Source of the DNA: a virus
Virus record (IMG/VR): IMGVR_UViG_3300035698_002955
Location: 1-30,177 of that record
DNA: 30,177 bases
Direction: 5' to 3' (one strand)
Part shown: in pieces, positions 21,422 through 29,382 of the stretch
Layout of the letters: each line of letters opens with the position of its first letter
Position numbering within the stretch: position 1 is the stretch's first letter
Notes under the pieces: generated by a model
The model's input: only the letters and a program-made list of their open reading frames with translations
Database searches by the model: none
Told to the model about the DNA's origin: nothing
Position numbers and translations under genes: made by a program

Positions 21422-21845
21422 TGTAAGACCTTACCATATAATTTATGAATGTTTGCGCGTTACCGTCAGCAACACGCTTGATGTTAGGGCGCTCTTTCAT
21501 GTTTCGCGTGCCGTCCTCAAGGTATTCACCGTAATGAGCGGATGCGCCATAACCAAACTCGACTTGCTTATGCCCGCGAACGTTAAACGTTGCGCTTCGT
21601 GTTAGGTTTCCAGTTAAATGGGCGGGGGCTTCACCAGCAGCGGATGATCTATGAACCTTGCCGCCAACGCGATACGAGCGCCCTGTTTTCGCGCCCATCT
21701 TGATATTCTTACGTATGTCTAATTGGTTTCTGCGCCCTATATCGAACGCTCCAGAACGGATGGCTTGCTTGTGGCCTTTTGATATATTATCTAAACCGAA
21801 TAATACTTGCCTGTTCTTAGGGTCAGCCTTAACACGTATCGTCAT
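21411..21845 (-). CDS. HK97 gp10-like neck / tail-completion protein
   Basis: A 144-residue basic protein with the gp10-family pattern: N-terminal LFGLDNISKGHKQAIRSGAF helix, RSSAAGEAPAHLTGNLTRSA (the APA-x-x-TG-x-L motif), then FGYGASAHYGEYLEDGTRNM and PFLRP-like end here as ERPNIKRV. This family acts at the head-tail junction. The start overlaps the head closure gene by 4 bp. Confidence 0.88.
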   Translation of the reverse strand: MTIRVKADPKNRQVLFGLDNISKGHKQAIRSGAFDIGRRNQLDIRKNIKMGAKTGRSYRVGGKVHRSSAAGEAPAHLTGNLTRSATFNVRGHKQVEFGYGASAHYGEYLEDGTRNMKERPNIKRVADGNAQTFINYMVRSYNAD

Positions 21846-22228
21846 TGTGCGCTCTCCTTTGTTTCATCCCCATCAATCATACCGTAAAGCTCTAAATACT
21901 CCTCACGGCCTTCGTAGTCGTCAGTACGAAGCAAACGATATAAAACACCCTTCCACCTTACGCGGGTTTCATTTGTAACGTCATCACGGAAGCGTATTGT
22001 AAACTTATGGCTTGGTTTTTCGTCTATGGATACGCCATCAAACAATCGAGCGTTAAATTCTGTTTCTACCTTAGTAAAAACCTCTGCTGTTTGGGTGTAC
22101 CCCTCACTAAACCTAACGCTATCGAATGTGGGGGATTGAATGCCGCGCTCTTCAAGGGACACGCAATCACGCATATCACCTACGGATATTTTCCTTAGTT
22201 TTCTGCGTTGAATTTGTCTTACAGGCAT
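21842..22228 (-). CDS. head closure protein (head-tail adaptor, HK97 gp7/SPP1 gp16 type)
   Basis: A 128-residue protein with the adaptor pattern: basic N-terminus, VGDMRDCVSLEERG, a strand region VFTKVETEFNARLFDGV, KFTIRFRDDVTNETRVRWKG and YRLLRTDDYEGREEYLELYG. Proteins of this family bind the connector ring and close the head until the tail attaches. Start and stop overlap both neighbours in the order connector, closure, gp10, which is the standard HK97-like order. Confidence 0.85.
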   Translation of the reverse strand: MPVRQIQRRKLRKISVGDMRDCVSLEERGIQSPTFDSVRFSEGYTQTAEVFTKVETEFNARLFDGVSIDEKPSHKFTIRFRDDVTNETRVRWKGVLYRLLRTDDYEGREEYLELYGMIDGDETKESAQ

Positions 22229-22788
22229 TAGGCATATCCGATAACTAGCTTTTGTTTTCCGTATAGGTTCTTGATTTGTTGCGGTGGCTCACTCGGTGCG
22301 TCCCCACGGTTTTCATACAAGAACGATACATGCTCAAGTATAGCTTGTTTGATATTACTGGGCAACGTAGCGTAGCCACTTTGAAACGTAACCTTGTATG
22401 TGTATGATACGGTTGTATCGATAACCACATTAGTGTTCAGAAGCAAAATGCTGTAGCCTTGCTTTTTCTTTTCGATGTAATCAGAAAAGGCTGAATAAAC
22501 CCCAGCACTTGATGTTTCAACAGTGGTAACGGACGTTAATGGGCTGCGCTCCAATTTTAGATACGGCATAGGCTCATAAAGGTCGGAACAGCTCATATCA
22601 AAATATGCTATCCATTGTTTGTTAGAGAAGTCACGGCCAGAATACGCCTCACCCCACTCAACGGCAGCGGCTACCATATCAGTGATAACCGTATCATCTT
22701 TGGTGAAGTCAATCTTTAGGAATGACTTAGCATCCGCTAACGATACGGGGCTTGTTGGTGTATTCTGTAGCTCGTAATAGCTTCCCAT
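22228..22788 (-). CDS. head-tail connector protein (HK97 gp6-like)
   Basis: A 186-residue protein with the gp6/YqbG pattern: VSLADAKSFLKIDFTKDDTV, VAAAVEWGEAYSGRDFSNKQW, a beta middle part, and the ending LPSNIKQAILEHVSFLYENR. It forms a ring under the portal. The start overlaps the last base of the preceding small gene's stop. Confidence 0.88.
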   Translation of the reverse strand: MGSYYELQNTPTSPVSLADAKSFLKIDFTKDDTVITDMVAAAVEWGEAYSGRDFSNKQWIAYFDMSCSDLYEPMPYLKLERSPLTSVTTVETSSAGVYSAFSDYIEKKKQGYSILLLNTNVVIDTTVSYTYKVTFQSGYATLPSNIKQAILEHVSFLYENRGDAPSEPPQQIKNLYGKQKLVIGYA

Positions 22789-23072
22789 TATTTTACTTTC
22801 GACTTGCGACCGCGTTTTTTAGGTGCTGGCTCTTCTTCAACTACTGGCGCTGTTTCCGCCTCTGCTACTGGCTCGGCTACTGGCTCAACGTCTGGCATGA
22901 AGTTATCAACAGTCTTTGCGCCATTAATATGCGCGACAGCGATACCGTTGTCAATCAAAATAAGAGCAATGCCGCGCTCTAGTTCGCGCACTTCTTCGGC
23001 TTCGACTTCAATCATGCCGTCAATACCGTAGTTAAGAGCTACCTTACCTGTTTTGTGAAATTTTACTAACAT
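22788..23072 (-). CDS. small protein with acidic linker and basic tail
   Basis: A 94-residue protein starting at ATG 23072 (MLVKFHKTGKVALNYG), which has AAGGG 8 nt upstream; the longer frame from 23114 lacks a site and runs back into the terminator hairpin. The N-terminal domain is small (strands and helix, IEVEAEEVRELERGIALILI). It is followed by an acidic Pro/Val/Glu linker (about 59-84) and a basic tail PKKRGRKSKVK, which could touch DNA or RNA. Position between the capsid and connector genes suggests a head-related role. Function unknown. Confidence 0.65.
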   Translation of the reverse strand: MLVKFHKTGKVALNYGIDGMIEVEAEEVRELERGIALILIDNGIAVAHINGAKTVDNFMPDVEPVAEPVAEAETAPVVEEEPAPKKRGRKSKVK

Positions 23073-23096
23073 TGTTTTTCCCTTGTGTAATTCATT

Positions 23097-23132
23097 AAAA
23101 AAAGTGAGCCACACCCTAAGATGCAGCTCACT
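23097..23132 (-). terminator. rho-independent terminator after the capsid/decoration genes
   Basis: On the minus strand AGTGAGC (23126-23132), 16-nt loop, GCTCACT (23103-23109), immediately followed by seven T (23097-23103). It lies between the genes ending at 23142 and starting at 23072, so it would reduce transcription from the abundant capsid genes into the neck genes. Confidence 0.75.
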
Positions 23133-23141
23133 AATAAGTTT

Positions 23142-23549
23142 TTATTGATTAGCTACTGGTGCGTGAAAAGGTGAGAATTTAACAGCTACGCCGTCAAAAA
23201 CACCACCAGATGTCGTACCAGTTGAAACAACATTCAAACGAACGTAACGCTTCTTACCGATGTAACCAACGCGCTTAGCGGCGTTGTCTTCGGTTGCGGC
23301 AAAAGCAACAGAACCGAGCAAGTCAGCGGCGGCAACAGTTGCCCCGTCAGCAAGCGCAGCGTCATCGCCATGCGTTAGCGTTACAGTGTAAGCGCCGTCT
23401 GTGATAACTCCAGACTTGAGAACAAGCTCAAGGCCGTGGTATCCAGCAGTATCAACGATTTCACCGTTTGTAGTTGCGTCAGAGCTAATAGTTTGACTGT
23501 CAAGCGCATTCGCTACTTCACAGTTATCATGTAGATCAAAAAGTTTCAT
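23142..23549 (-). CDS. putative capsid decoration or head structural protein
   Basis: A 135-residue beta-rich protein (MKLFDLHDNCEVANALDSQT, GYHGLELVLKSGVITDGAYT, VTLTHGDDAALADGA, KKRYVRLNVVSTGTTSGG). Small Ala/Gly/Thr-rich proteins directly after the major capsid gene are often head decoration or head-completion proteins. I recognise this type as a common phage structural protein, without a proven role. A strong terminator follows it. AGGAGC lies upstream of the ATG. Confidence 0.65.
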   Translation of the reverse strand: MKLFDLHDNCEVANALDSQTISSDATTNGEIVDTAGYHGLELVLKSGVITDGAYTVTLTHGDDAALADGATVAAADLLGSVAFAATEDNAAKRVGYIGKKRYVRLNVVSTGTTSGGVFDGVAVKFSPFHAPVANQ

Positions 23550-23561
23550 AATAATTTGCTC

Positions 23562-24755
23562 CTATGCTTTGATTTTAAGTGCTTTGAACGCTTCTTCCAA
23601 AACAACCTGACCAGTGTTGTATTTGTGGAAACATAGCTCGATAATACGCTCTTTTTTACGTGTTACTTCATCACGAACAACAGCCAAGCCTGTACGATCG
23701 ATGATAGTGTAACCGCGCATAAAGTCACCGTAAACAACAGAAAGCGCACCAGTGGCAATCGAAGGCACATCTTGCATTACAAGATAGTCTTCACCAGCCA
23801 ATTGGTTAGGCTTACCGCCACCAAGACCAACATTCCAAAGGTACTGACCATTTGAGCCTTTAAGTGTACGCAAGAACGCTAGAGTTTGGCGATTGAAACC
23901 AAAGATAGGGTTGTAACCTTCTTTGAGGTCGCCTGTCATCAAGATGATGTCATCACCAGTGATAACGCCTGAGCTTTCACTCTCGCGCGCATTAGCAATA
24001 ACAGCCGCATTAGCAAGGATACCTTCTGGCTGGCGAACACCGTCACCGAGCAAGAATTTATTACCTTCTTTTTGTGCAAATGCTTCAGCAACATCACGAT
24101 TTATCTCTGCTTCGATATCGAAATCAGAAGACAAAAGCATGTCATAAGTAAACGGAACATTTACAGTCAAAGCGTTAGCTGTGATTGTTTCAGAACCATA
24201 CTCAGAAGTACTATCTTGCGCGCTCTCAGTTTCACCTTCGTAAGTAGCCGTTAGGATACCAGTACGCTTAGGCATTTCAAGAGTTTTCTTGCCGATTGTA
24301 CGAGTGCGTGCTACTTGGCGAATTGGTGAGATTTCAGTAATCAAACGAATTATTTCACTGTCCATCTCAGAAGACGTCAAGTAACCGCCAGCAGTATCGC
24401 TGTCAGTGCGCAACAAAGCTTTAGCATCCATGTCAAGAGCTTCAGCACCCTTAGACGCGAACAAGTTCAACGCTTTGTATTCAGATGTTTCTTTAAAGTC
24501 AACGCCGTTAGAACCAGCGCCCTTGCGAGCAAGTTCAACTTCGAGGTCTTTAACTTGATCCTTAACGTCTTCAAGGTCTTTACGCTCTTGAGCCAGTTTA
24601 GCAACAACATCTTGATTTGCTTTTTCTTGTTTTTCGAACGCAGACGAAGTTTTTTCTTCCATCGCCTTGTATTCTGGTGAATTGATGCCTGACTTTTCCG
24701 CTACTTCACGGATTTCTGCCAATGCACTCATCACCTCTTGGTTTTCTTCAGACAT
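23562..24755 (-). CDS. major capsid protein, HK97 fold
   Basis: A 397-residue protein. Residues 1-75 form the charged coiled-coil delta domain (FEKQEKANQDVVAKLAQERK, DQVKDLEVELARKGAG) removed by the prohead protease. The mature HK97-fold part includes TAGGYLTSSEMDSEIIRLI, ISPIRQVARTRTIG, VNVPFTYDMLLSSDFDIEAE, KEGNKFLLGDGVRQPEGIL and DRTGLAVVRDEVTRKKERI near the C-terminus. AGAAAGGG precedes the ATG. It follows the protease gene, the usual order. Confidence 0.95.
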   Translation of the reverse strand: MSEENQEVMSALAEIREVAEKSGINSPEYKAMEEKTSSAFEKQEKANQDVVAKLAQERKDLEDVKDQVKDLEVELARKGAGSNGVDFKETSEYKALNLFASKGAEALDMDAKALLRTDSDTAGGYLTSSEMDSEIIRLITEISPIRQVARTRTIGKKTLEMPKRTGILTATYEGETESAQDSTSEYGSETITANALTVNVPFTYDMLLSSDFDIEAEINRDVAEAFAQKEGNKFLLGDGVRQPEGILANAAVIANARESESSGVITGDDIILMTGDLKEGYNPIFGFNRQTLAFLRTLKGSNGQYLWNVGLGGGKPNQLAGEDYLVMQDVPSIATGALSVVYGDFMRGYTIIDRTGLAVVRDEVTRKKERIIELCFHKYNTGQVVLEEAFKALKIKA

Positions 24756-24769
24756 ATCATATGCCCTTT

Positions 24770-25762
24770 CTATTTAAAAGTTTTCATGAGTTTATTAATT
24801 TCCGCTTTCAAGTCAGCATCCCGCTGAGACTTCGCGTCAACATCCCGCTGCGCGTCATCATTCAAAAGTGATACAATTGCTTTAGCTGTTTTCTGGCTAA
24901 AACATACGCCGCCTTTCAGCAGTGTTTCTAGTTCGCGTTCGCTCAACGACTTAATGTCGTTCACGTAAAACGCGCCTTTATCTGTAAACGGGCTTTCTAG
25001 TCCCATTTGCTTGTAGCACTCCCCAAGAGTGCTCTTTATCTCTGTAATGTCGTGAACGGTCATCCCTTGCGTAACATCGCCCTTCTGGACTTGTATAGCG
25101 GCATCAAACACCGCGCTAGGGATTATTGATAGTGCATCATCCACAATACCAGCAACGGGCAATAGTTTTTCTTCACCGTTGTTGATAAGATATGTCATGT
25201 TTTCATCATCAAAAACTTGGCCAGCGCCAGCAAGTGGCAAAGCTTTAATTTCATGAGATTTAAATCCAGTCACAACGGCCTCTTCATTCATTGGGATTGT
25301 CACAAGAGACGTTTCAAACAATTGAGCGCGCTCGATGTTGCGGACATTACCTGTGAAGCTTTCTTTTTCAATGACGTAACCAATGGACATGTCAGAAATT
25401 GATCCAGCATCCATTTGAGGAATAACCCGACCGCGTACAAAATCATCCGCCTTAGGTAGAATACCTTTAACATACAATCCCTTTGCATCTTCGCGCATCT
25501 CAACGAAAGAACCGATAGGCTCGCTCAAGTTGTGCTGCCACAAAACAGGCACAAGCTTTTTAAACTCAGTGCCCTTTATTGGTGCAGCCTTGGCGTAAAG
25601 TTTCTTGATCGTGTCCTCAAACGCACCGCGAACAACAATGTCGCCGCCTCGATCTTCGTTCCCGAACGTGGAAGCGTAACCCTCGAACATAAAGTACTTT
25701 TCTGAAAAGTCAGAAGTCTTTACCTCAAGTAACGCGCAATCTAAAAAATGTTTATTCTTCAT
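24770..25762 (-). CDS. prohead protease, HK97 family, with long C-terminal extension
   Basis: A 330-residue protein. Residues 1-170 are the HK97-type serine protease: EGYASTFGNEDRGGDIVVRG, catalytic His77 (LWQHN), Ser126 (DMSIGY) and Glu150 (AQLFETSLVTIPMN). This unit usually is about 180-200 residues. The further 160 residues contain SIIPSAVFDAAIQVQKGDVT, then SLSERELETLLKGGVCFSQKT and a charged C-terminus (DADLKAEINKLMKTF), possibly a scaffold-like or capsid-binding part. AAAAGGC lies before ATG 25762. Confidence 0.92.
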   Translation of the reverse strand: MKNKHFLDCALLEVKTSDFSEKYFMFEGYASTFGNEDRGGDIVVRGAFEDTIKKLYAKAAPIKGTEFKKLVPVLWQHNLSEPIGSFVEMREDAKGLYVKGILPKADDFVRGRVIPQMDAGSISDMSIGYVIEKESFTGNVRNIERAQLFETSLVTIPMNEEAVVTGFKSHEIKALPLAGAGQVFDDENMTYLINNGEEKLLPVAGIVDDALSIIPSAVFDAAIQVQKGDVTQGMTVHDITEIKSTLGECYKQMGLESPFTDKGAFYVNDIKSLSERELETLLKGGVCFSQKTAKAIVSLLNDDAQRDVDAKSQRDADLKAEINKLMKTFK

Positions 25763-25820
25763 TGTAAGCCTTTTATTTTGTTACAAGTTTACATTACGCG
25801 CGGCCATGCCTCAAATTAGC

Positions 25821-25937
25821 TTAACTCGCTCTCCCAGAGATACCAACAAAACCGCCAAGAACAAGCTTATTATCCTTACGGCTTATTGACCTGTCTGGCG
25901 TTTGGAAGTAGTTGTACATATCGGGGGTTGATGCCAT
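25821..25937 (-). CDS. 38-residue small protein in the head operon
   Basis: ATG 25937 overlaps the TAA of the preceding gene (TAATG), then 38 codons (STPDMYNYFQTPDRSISRKD, then LVLGGFVGISGRAS) end at TAA 25821-25823. It fills most of a 175-bp gap between head genes, so translation by coupling is likely. The GGF and basic pattern is reminiscent of short phage head proteins, but no function can be read. Confidence 0.5.
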   Translation of the reverse strand: MASTPDMYNYFQTPDRSISRKDNKLVLGGFVGISGRAS

Positions 25938-26200
25938 TAGTACATGCCCACTAAATCCGTAGCCGAAGTGCTTGCCACATTAATGCGCTTCGCACGGAAC
26001 GGGATAATTGAGCCAGCAACTGCGTTCTTGCAAATCACAACAACATCATCTTTGGACACCATAGCAATGTCGCCACCTACGCCCACATAAACACCGCGCA
26101 CAACCTTATCTAAATCAGTTGTATTGTGTGGTGTAATAGCCACATGATTATCCGCTGGGTCACTCAAGCCTTCACGGTATGTATTGAAATCATCACTCAT
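25937..26200 (-). CDS. small head-operon protein, likely structural
   Basis: An 87-residue beta-rich protein: NHVAITPHNTTDLDKVVRGV, YVGVGGDIAMVSKDD, then PFRAKRINVASTSATDLVGM near the end. I recognise this as a widespread short phage protein (pattern V-A-x-x-P-x-x-x-T-D-L then R-V-x-x-T-x-T-A-T-x-I-V/L-G) annotated as virion-associated or hypothetical. It stands between the minor head protein and the protease genes. AAGGAG is 7-8 nt upstream of the ATG. Confidence 0.7.
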   Translation of the reverse strand: MSDDFNTYREGLSDPADNHVAITPHNTTDLDKVVRGVYVGVGGDIAMVSKDDVVVICKNAVAGSIIPFRAKRINVASTSATDLVGMY

Positions 26201-26215
26201 ATTTATTCTCCTTAG

Positions 26216-27061
26216 TTAAAAATCTACTTTAATGTTTGAGGCGCATCTACAGTTTGCCCACTCCTTAACTGGCGCACCTAAACTTGTATCGGCAGGGTGG
26301 CGCATCTTAAAGCCACCAACCTCGAACGTCGCGTCAATATCGACCGTTTGTTTATCGGCACTGATGTGGCTTGCGCGAACATTCCTATCGCCAACGGTTA
26401 TCCATTGCTTTGTTCCGTCTTTAATCTCCTCCTCGCGCGGGCGAGTGAGAGCAAACGGATCATTGCGTACCGTGTACGGCGTGCGTCCTGAACGTGCTTG
26501 CGCTGCAATAAGCTTTGTACTTTCCGCAGCGGTTTGCGTTTCTGTTATTGTAATGCCTGAAAGCCGTCCGAACAACTTACGGCGATTAAACACAGCCGCA
26601 ACAGTTGCAACGCCCAACGCAGTCAACTCAGCGCCGTTGTCTAGTATTGAGTTCATGGCCTCACGAACGGACTTGTTTGCGTCCTTTTGAGTTGTACTGA
26701 TTATAAATTCAGGCTGGGTTACAAGTTTATCCGCTTGCCATTCTGCAAGCCCTAGCTCTAAAAGATCATCATTGGAGACCTGCTTAGTGCTTGACTTGAA
26801 TGTTTTTTGGACGCGGTCGTAGTGTTTTCTAAGTATCGCCGCTACATCTCCACGATACACATCAAAATTAATAACCTGACCAGTAGCGGCGTATTTGCGC
26901 TTGAAGTCTCTATTCATTCGGTTCATAATAGGGCGCAGTTGCGCATCAAGAACCTTTTCAAGACGAAGCTTATCGTTTAACTCGCGCGTGGCTATATTCT
27001 TTTGCTCAATCGTGAGCCACTCGTTTTCCCGTATTGATTTAATGCTTATGCACTTATGCAT
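26216..27061 (-). CDS. minor head / head morphogenesis protein (Mu gpF, SPP1 gp7 type)
   Basis: A 281-residue protein from ATG 27061 (MHKCISIKSIREN), with GAGG at a normal distance and overlapping the portal end. ATG 27064 is the alternative. The helical N-terminal part (RPIMNRMNRDFKRKYAATG) is followed by the conserved C-terminal morphogenesis motif KQWITVGDRNVRASH, then GGFKMRHPADTSLGAPVKEW and NCRC. In Mu and SPP1 this protein is bound to the portal and enters the virion with few copies. Confidence 0.9.
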   Translation of the reverse strand: MHKCISIKSIRENEWLTIEQKNIATRELNDKLRLEKVLDAQLRPIMNRMNRDFKRKYAATGQVINFDVYRGDVAAILRKHYDRVQKTFKSSTKQVSNDDLLELGLAEWQADKLVTQPEFIISTTQKDANKSVREAMNSILDNGAELTALGVATVAAVFNRRKLFGRLSGITITETQTAAESTKLIAAQARSGRTPYTVRNDPFALTRPREEEIKDGTKQWITVGDRNVRASHISADKQTVDIDATFEVGGFKMRHPADTSLGAPVKEWANCRCASNIKVDF

Positions 27062-28337
27062 CATCCACCTCAAACGGTTCATCATCCGTTAGGTCTTCCC
27101 CCGCTGGTATAAGCATTGATGATTGATAGAATATATCGCCGCCCGCGATAGGGTCACGGTTTGGCAAGCCTTCACGCATTTCATTAACTGTTTCCAGATT
27201 AATGTCACGACGCTTCTTAAGCTCCTCCAACATGCGGCCTTTGAGGGCTGATATATCTTCTGGATTGTATGTTAAGCGTTCAAAGCTGTCGCCGTACCTC
27301 TTGCGCAGCATTTTGGTCAGGCCACTAAACAGAACCATCGTATAAGGCAGTACCGCACGGTCATATAAATCTTCAATAGCTCGGTCAAAGTTATTAAACG
27401 TTTGACGGTCAGGCGATACGATAGGCAATGGAATACCATACCTCATAAAGATGCTATCACGCGAAACATTATCAAGGTTAGAAAAGTCCATATCCTTGTT
27501 GTTCATGCCCATTTCTTTGATGTCCATGTCGGAGGCAGCGTATACAGCTACCTTGCCCGCATTGTCAGCCCCACTAAAGTCATTTAAAACGGACTGCTTA
27601 AACTCGTTGAATTGTTCTGGGCTGGGCTGGTGTTCGCCCTTCATGATTACTGCCATGGATAGGCGGCCACCGTTTTCAATAATTTTAAGGTTATGCTTGC
27701 GGCCTAGTATTTGCTGCTTAGCCTCTAATGCGGCAGCCTCAAGCGGGCTGTCTGCGTATGTGTTCTCAACTCGTGATGAATATCCGTGTATCTGATACAG
27801 CTCTCTAAGGTTGCCATCATAAAAGCGCATCTTGCCTTTTAGTTTCCTGCGAGAATACACGCCATTAGAGAAGCCTTGCGTTGTCTGGAATGTGCTGGGG
27901 TATTGGTCTAGACCATCGGGGGTGATTGTCACCGTTTGGTTTTTAACTGAGAAAAGCGTTGCGGGAGGCCTATTTGTTGACCCCTCCGCGTACAGGTATG
28001 CGTCATGGTTTAGCAAATAGTTACGGGATAGCTGCCCGATAAAATCGCGGTAATCTTCAAACTCATTCGGGTTTTCTAAAAGATTAAGCACCTCGTGCGT
28101 GTCGTTAAGCGTACCGTCCCGCATCTCTACAACTGGTTTTATCTGCTCAATCTCTTTTGCGATCGTATCAATTGCAGTAGCAACAGCGGATGATGTGCGG
28201 TAAAACTCAGCGGATCGGGTGGGGGTAACGCGACCACCGAAAAGGATTTGATCAGCAAAAGACCCCTCAAGGATGTTTGAGTAAGCAAAGTTTTTCGCTT
28301 CTGTTTTTGGCTTAAAGAATTTGTCTATGATTTTCAT
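27054..28337 (-). CDS. portal protein, HK97 family
   Basis: A 427-residue protein with portal features: FYRTSSAVATAIDTIAKEIE near residue 45, NPNEFEDYRDFIGQLSRNYL, then HDAYLYAEG, LEAAALEAKQQILGRKH and the crown-region RDSIFMRYGIPLPIVSPDRQ, then FNNFDRAIEDLYDRAVLPYT. Dodecameric portals form the DNA gate of the head. It is the first recognisable head gene of the operon. The large terminase that usually lies just upstream is not there; small accessory genes occupy that place. Confidence 0.95.
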   Translation of the reverse strand: MKIIDKFFKPKTEAKNFAYSNILEGSFADQILFGGRVTPTRSAEFYRTSSAVATAIDTIAKEIEQIKPVVEMRDGTLNDTHEVLNLLENPNEFEDYRDFIGQLSRNYLLNHDAYLYAEGSTNRPPATLFSVKNQTVTITPDGLDQYPSTFQTTQGFSNGVYSRRKLKGKMRFYDGNLRELYQIHGYSSRVENTYADSPLEAAALEAKQQILGRKHNLKIIENGGRLSMAVIMKGEHQPSPEQFNEFKQSVLNDFSGADNAGKVAVYAASDMDIKEMGMNNKDMDFSNLDNVSRDSIFMRYGIPLPIVSPDRQTFNNFDRAIEDLYDRAVLPYTMVLFSGLTKMLRKRYGDSFERLTYNPEDISALKGRMLEELKKRRDINLETVNEMREGLPNRDPIAGGDIFYQSSMLIPAGEDLTDDEPFEVDDA

Positions 28338-28381
28338 TCGCTAACCGTTTTTGTGCATGCGTATATTAGTATGCGATACGG

Positions 28382-28540
28382 CTAACGGTTTGGCAAATTA
28401 CCCCACACGGTTACGCACTCACCTGACTTGTGTAGCTTACAATCGGACAGGTTGAGCCGCTGCTCTTTAGCGTATGCGCGCGCCTCATCCAAGGCTTGGT
28501 CTTCACTTTCAAATATAGGGGCATAGAAAAGGCATATCAT
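28382..28540 (-). CDS. 52-residue small protein before the portal gene
   Basis: ATG 28540 overlaps the stop of the upstream gene (ATGA), and the frame ends at TAG 28382-28384. The product (MICLFYAPIFESEDQALDEA, then YAKEQRLNLSDC, ending GECVTVWGNLPNR) reads as strand-helix-strand with three Cys. It is soluble and of unknown function. The 44-bp gap to the portal gene contains AT-rich TACTAATATAC, but no convincing promoter. Confidence 0.55.
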   Translation of the reverse strand: MICLFYAPIFESEDQALDEARAYAKEQRLNLSDCKLHKSGECVTVWGNLPNR

Positions 28541-28959
28541 GTCTTACCCTCTAAGGCTTTGCGGATTGTTTCGTAGGTGTTGCAATAATCACAATTAACC
28601 TCACATAGTTCTTGCATATCTCCACAAGAACACCGCTTCTCGCTCAAACTTTCTAAAGCCTCCAAAGCCTCCGCATTATCGGGCTTGATTGGCGGGGTTA
28701 GGTAGCCTTGGGATTGTAGGTGGTCTACAATCTTAACAGCGTAATGTTTATCCTCTACATCAATATCGTGCGTGTCGCTAATGACCTCCTCTATATCTTC
28801 AAGCAAATACTCAACATCAATCGCCTCTTGTGGGGTGCTGCGGGTGTATTTAGTCGCATCACGCCCCGTATCCAAGGTTCTAAAGCTTCCACCGCATATT
28901 CCAATACAGCCTTCTTCTACCCATATTTTATCAGGCATCAATTCATTTTCATTCGTCAT
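28537..28959 (-). CDS. Cys-rich accessory protein, possible zinc finger
   Basis: A 140-residue protein from ATG 28959 (MTNENELMPDKIWVEEG), preferred to 28980 because AAGGA lies 8 nt before it. N-terminal region: MPDKIWVEEGCIGICGGSFR followed by YTRSTP, a form common in small phage proteins. Middle: acidic helices. C-terminal part: CSCGDMQELCEVNCDYCNTY, a six-Cys cluster that could bind zinc. Function unknown. Member of the small-gene group upstream of the portal. Confidence 0.65.
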   Translation of the reverse strand: MTNENELMPDKIWVEEGCIGICGGSFRTLDTGRDATKYTRSTPQEAIDVEYLLEDIEEVISDTHDIDVEDKHYAVKIVDHLQSQGYLTPPIKPDNAEALEALESLSEKRCSCGDMQELCEVNCDYCNTYETIRKALEGKT

Positions 28960-29203
28960 TGGTTTTATCCTTGTGCTCATAAATTAAAGAGCCGTCATCA
29001 TTAAGTATTTTCATTTTATAATACGGGTGGCAATTACTGATGACTCCATCATTAAATTTCACGTTGAAGTTTGCCGCGCTATTCCCGCCCCAAATCTTCC
29101 CCTCTTTGCCGTCGACTGTGCAGCGCGTACCCTTTCTTATTGGCGGAACACGCCGATACTCACAAACGCGGTCTATAAATTTTTGAGTATTTCGACCCAT
29201 CAC
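28949..29203 (-). CDS. small beta-barrel-like accessory protein
   Basis: An 84-residue protein: helical N-terminus (RNTQKFIDRVCEYRRVPPI) and then a small beta unit (GTRCTVDGKEGKIWGGNSAA, FNVKFNDGVISNCHPYYKMK) with an SH3-like feel. The ATG overlaps the stop of the paralogue gene upstream, and the end overlaps the next gene by 11 bp. I recall similar short proteins in phage accessory regions; role unknown. Confidence 0.65.
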   Translation of the reverse strand: MMGRNTQKFIDRVCEYRRVPPIRKGTRCTVDGKEGKIWGGNSAANFNVKFNDGVISNCHPYYKMKILNDDGSLIYEHKDKTNDE

Positions 29204-29382
29204 ACATCCCCCTTATAAGTTGGCGCGGCTGCTACTAGGGCTTCGTAAGCTTTATTGAAAGCATCTTCCGACATCCACCAAGCGAAACACATCACGTCTG
29301 TGTGTTTCTCAGGCACCAAAACCCAACCTTTCGGCGTATACGCAGCCGCATCGTGTTCTTGCTTCATTTCTTTTGTGGTCAT
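29200..29382 (-). CDS. small accessory protein, paralogue of the 104-331 gene
   Basis: A 60-residue protein beginning MTTKEMKQEHDAAA and ending EALVAAAPTYKGDV, identical at both ends to the protein encoded at 104-331 on the other strand. The first 42 nt and last 44 nt match exactly. The middle (VPEKHTDVMCFAWWMSEDAF) is shorter and different. ATG 29382 overlaps the upstream stop. No function known. The two genes form a long-distance inverted repeat of about 43 and 44 bp. Confidence 0.75.
   Translation of the reverse strand: MTTKEMKQEHDAAAYTPKGWVLVPEKHTDVMCFAWWMSEDAFNKAYEALVAAAPTYKGDV

Noticed and set aside
28338-28381. Promoter for the portal gene in the gap
   Set aside because: TACTAATATAC is AT-rich and CTAACCGTTT/CTAACGGTTT recurs on both sides, but no -35 with proper spacing is convincing.
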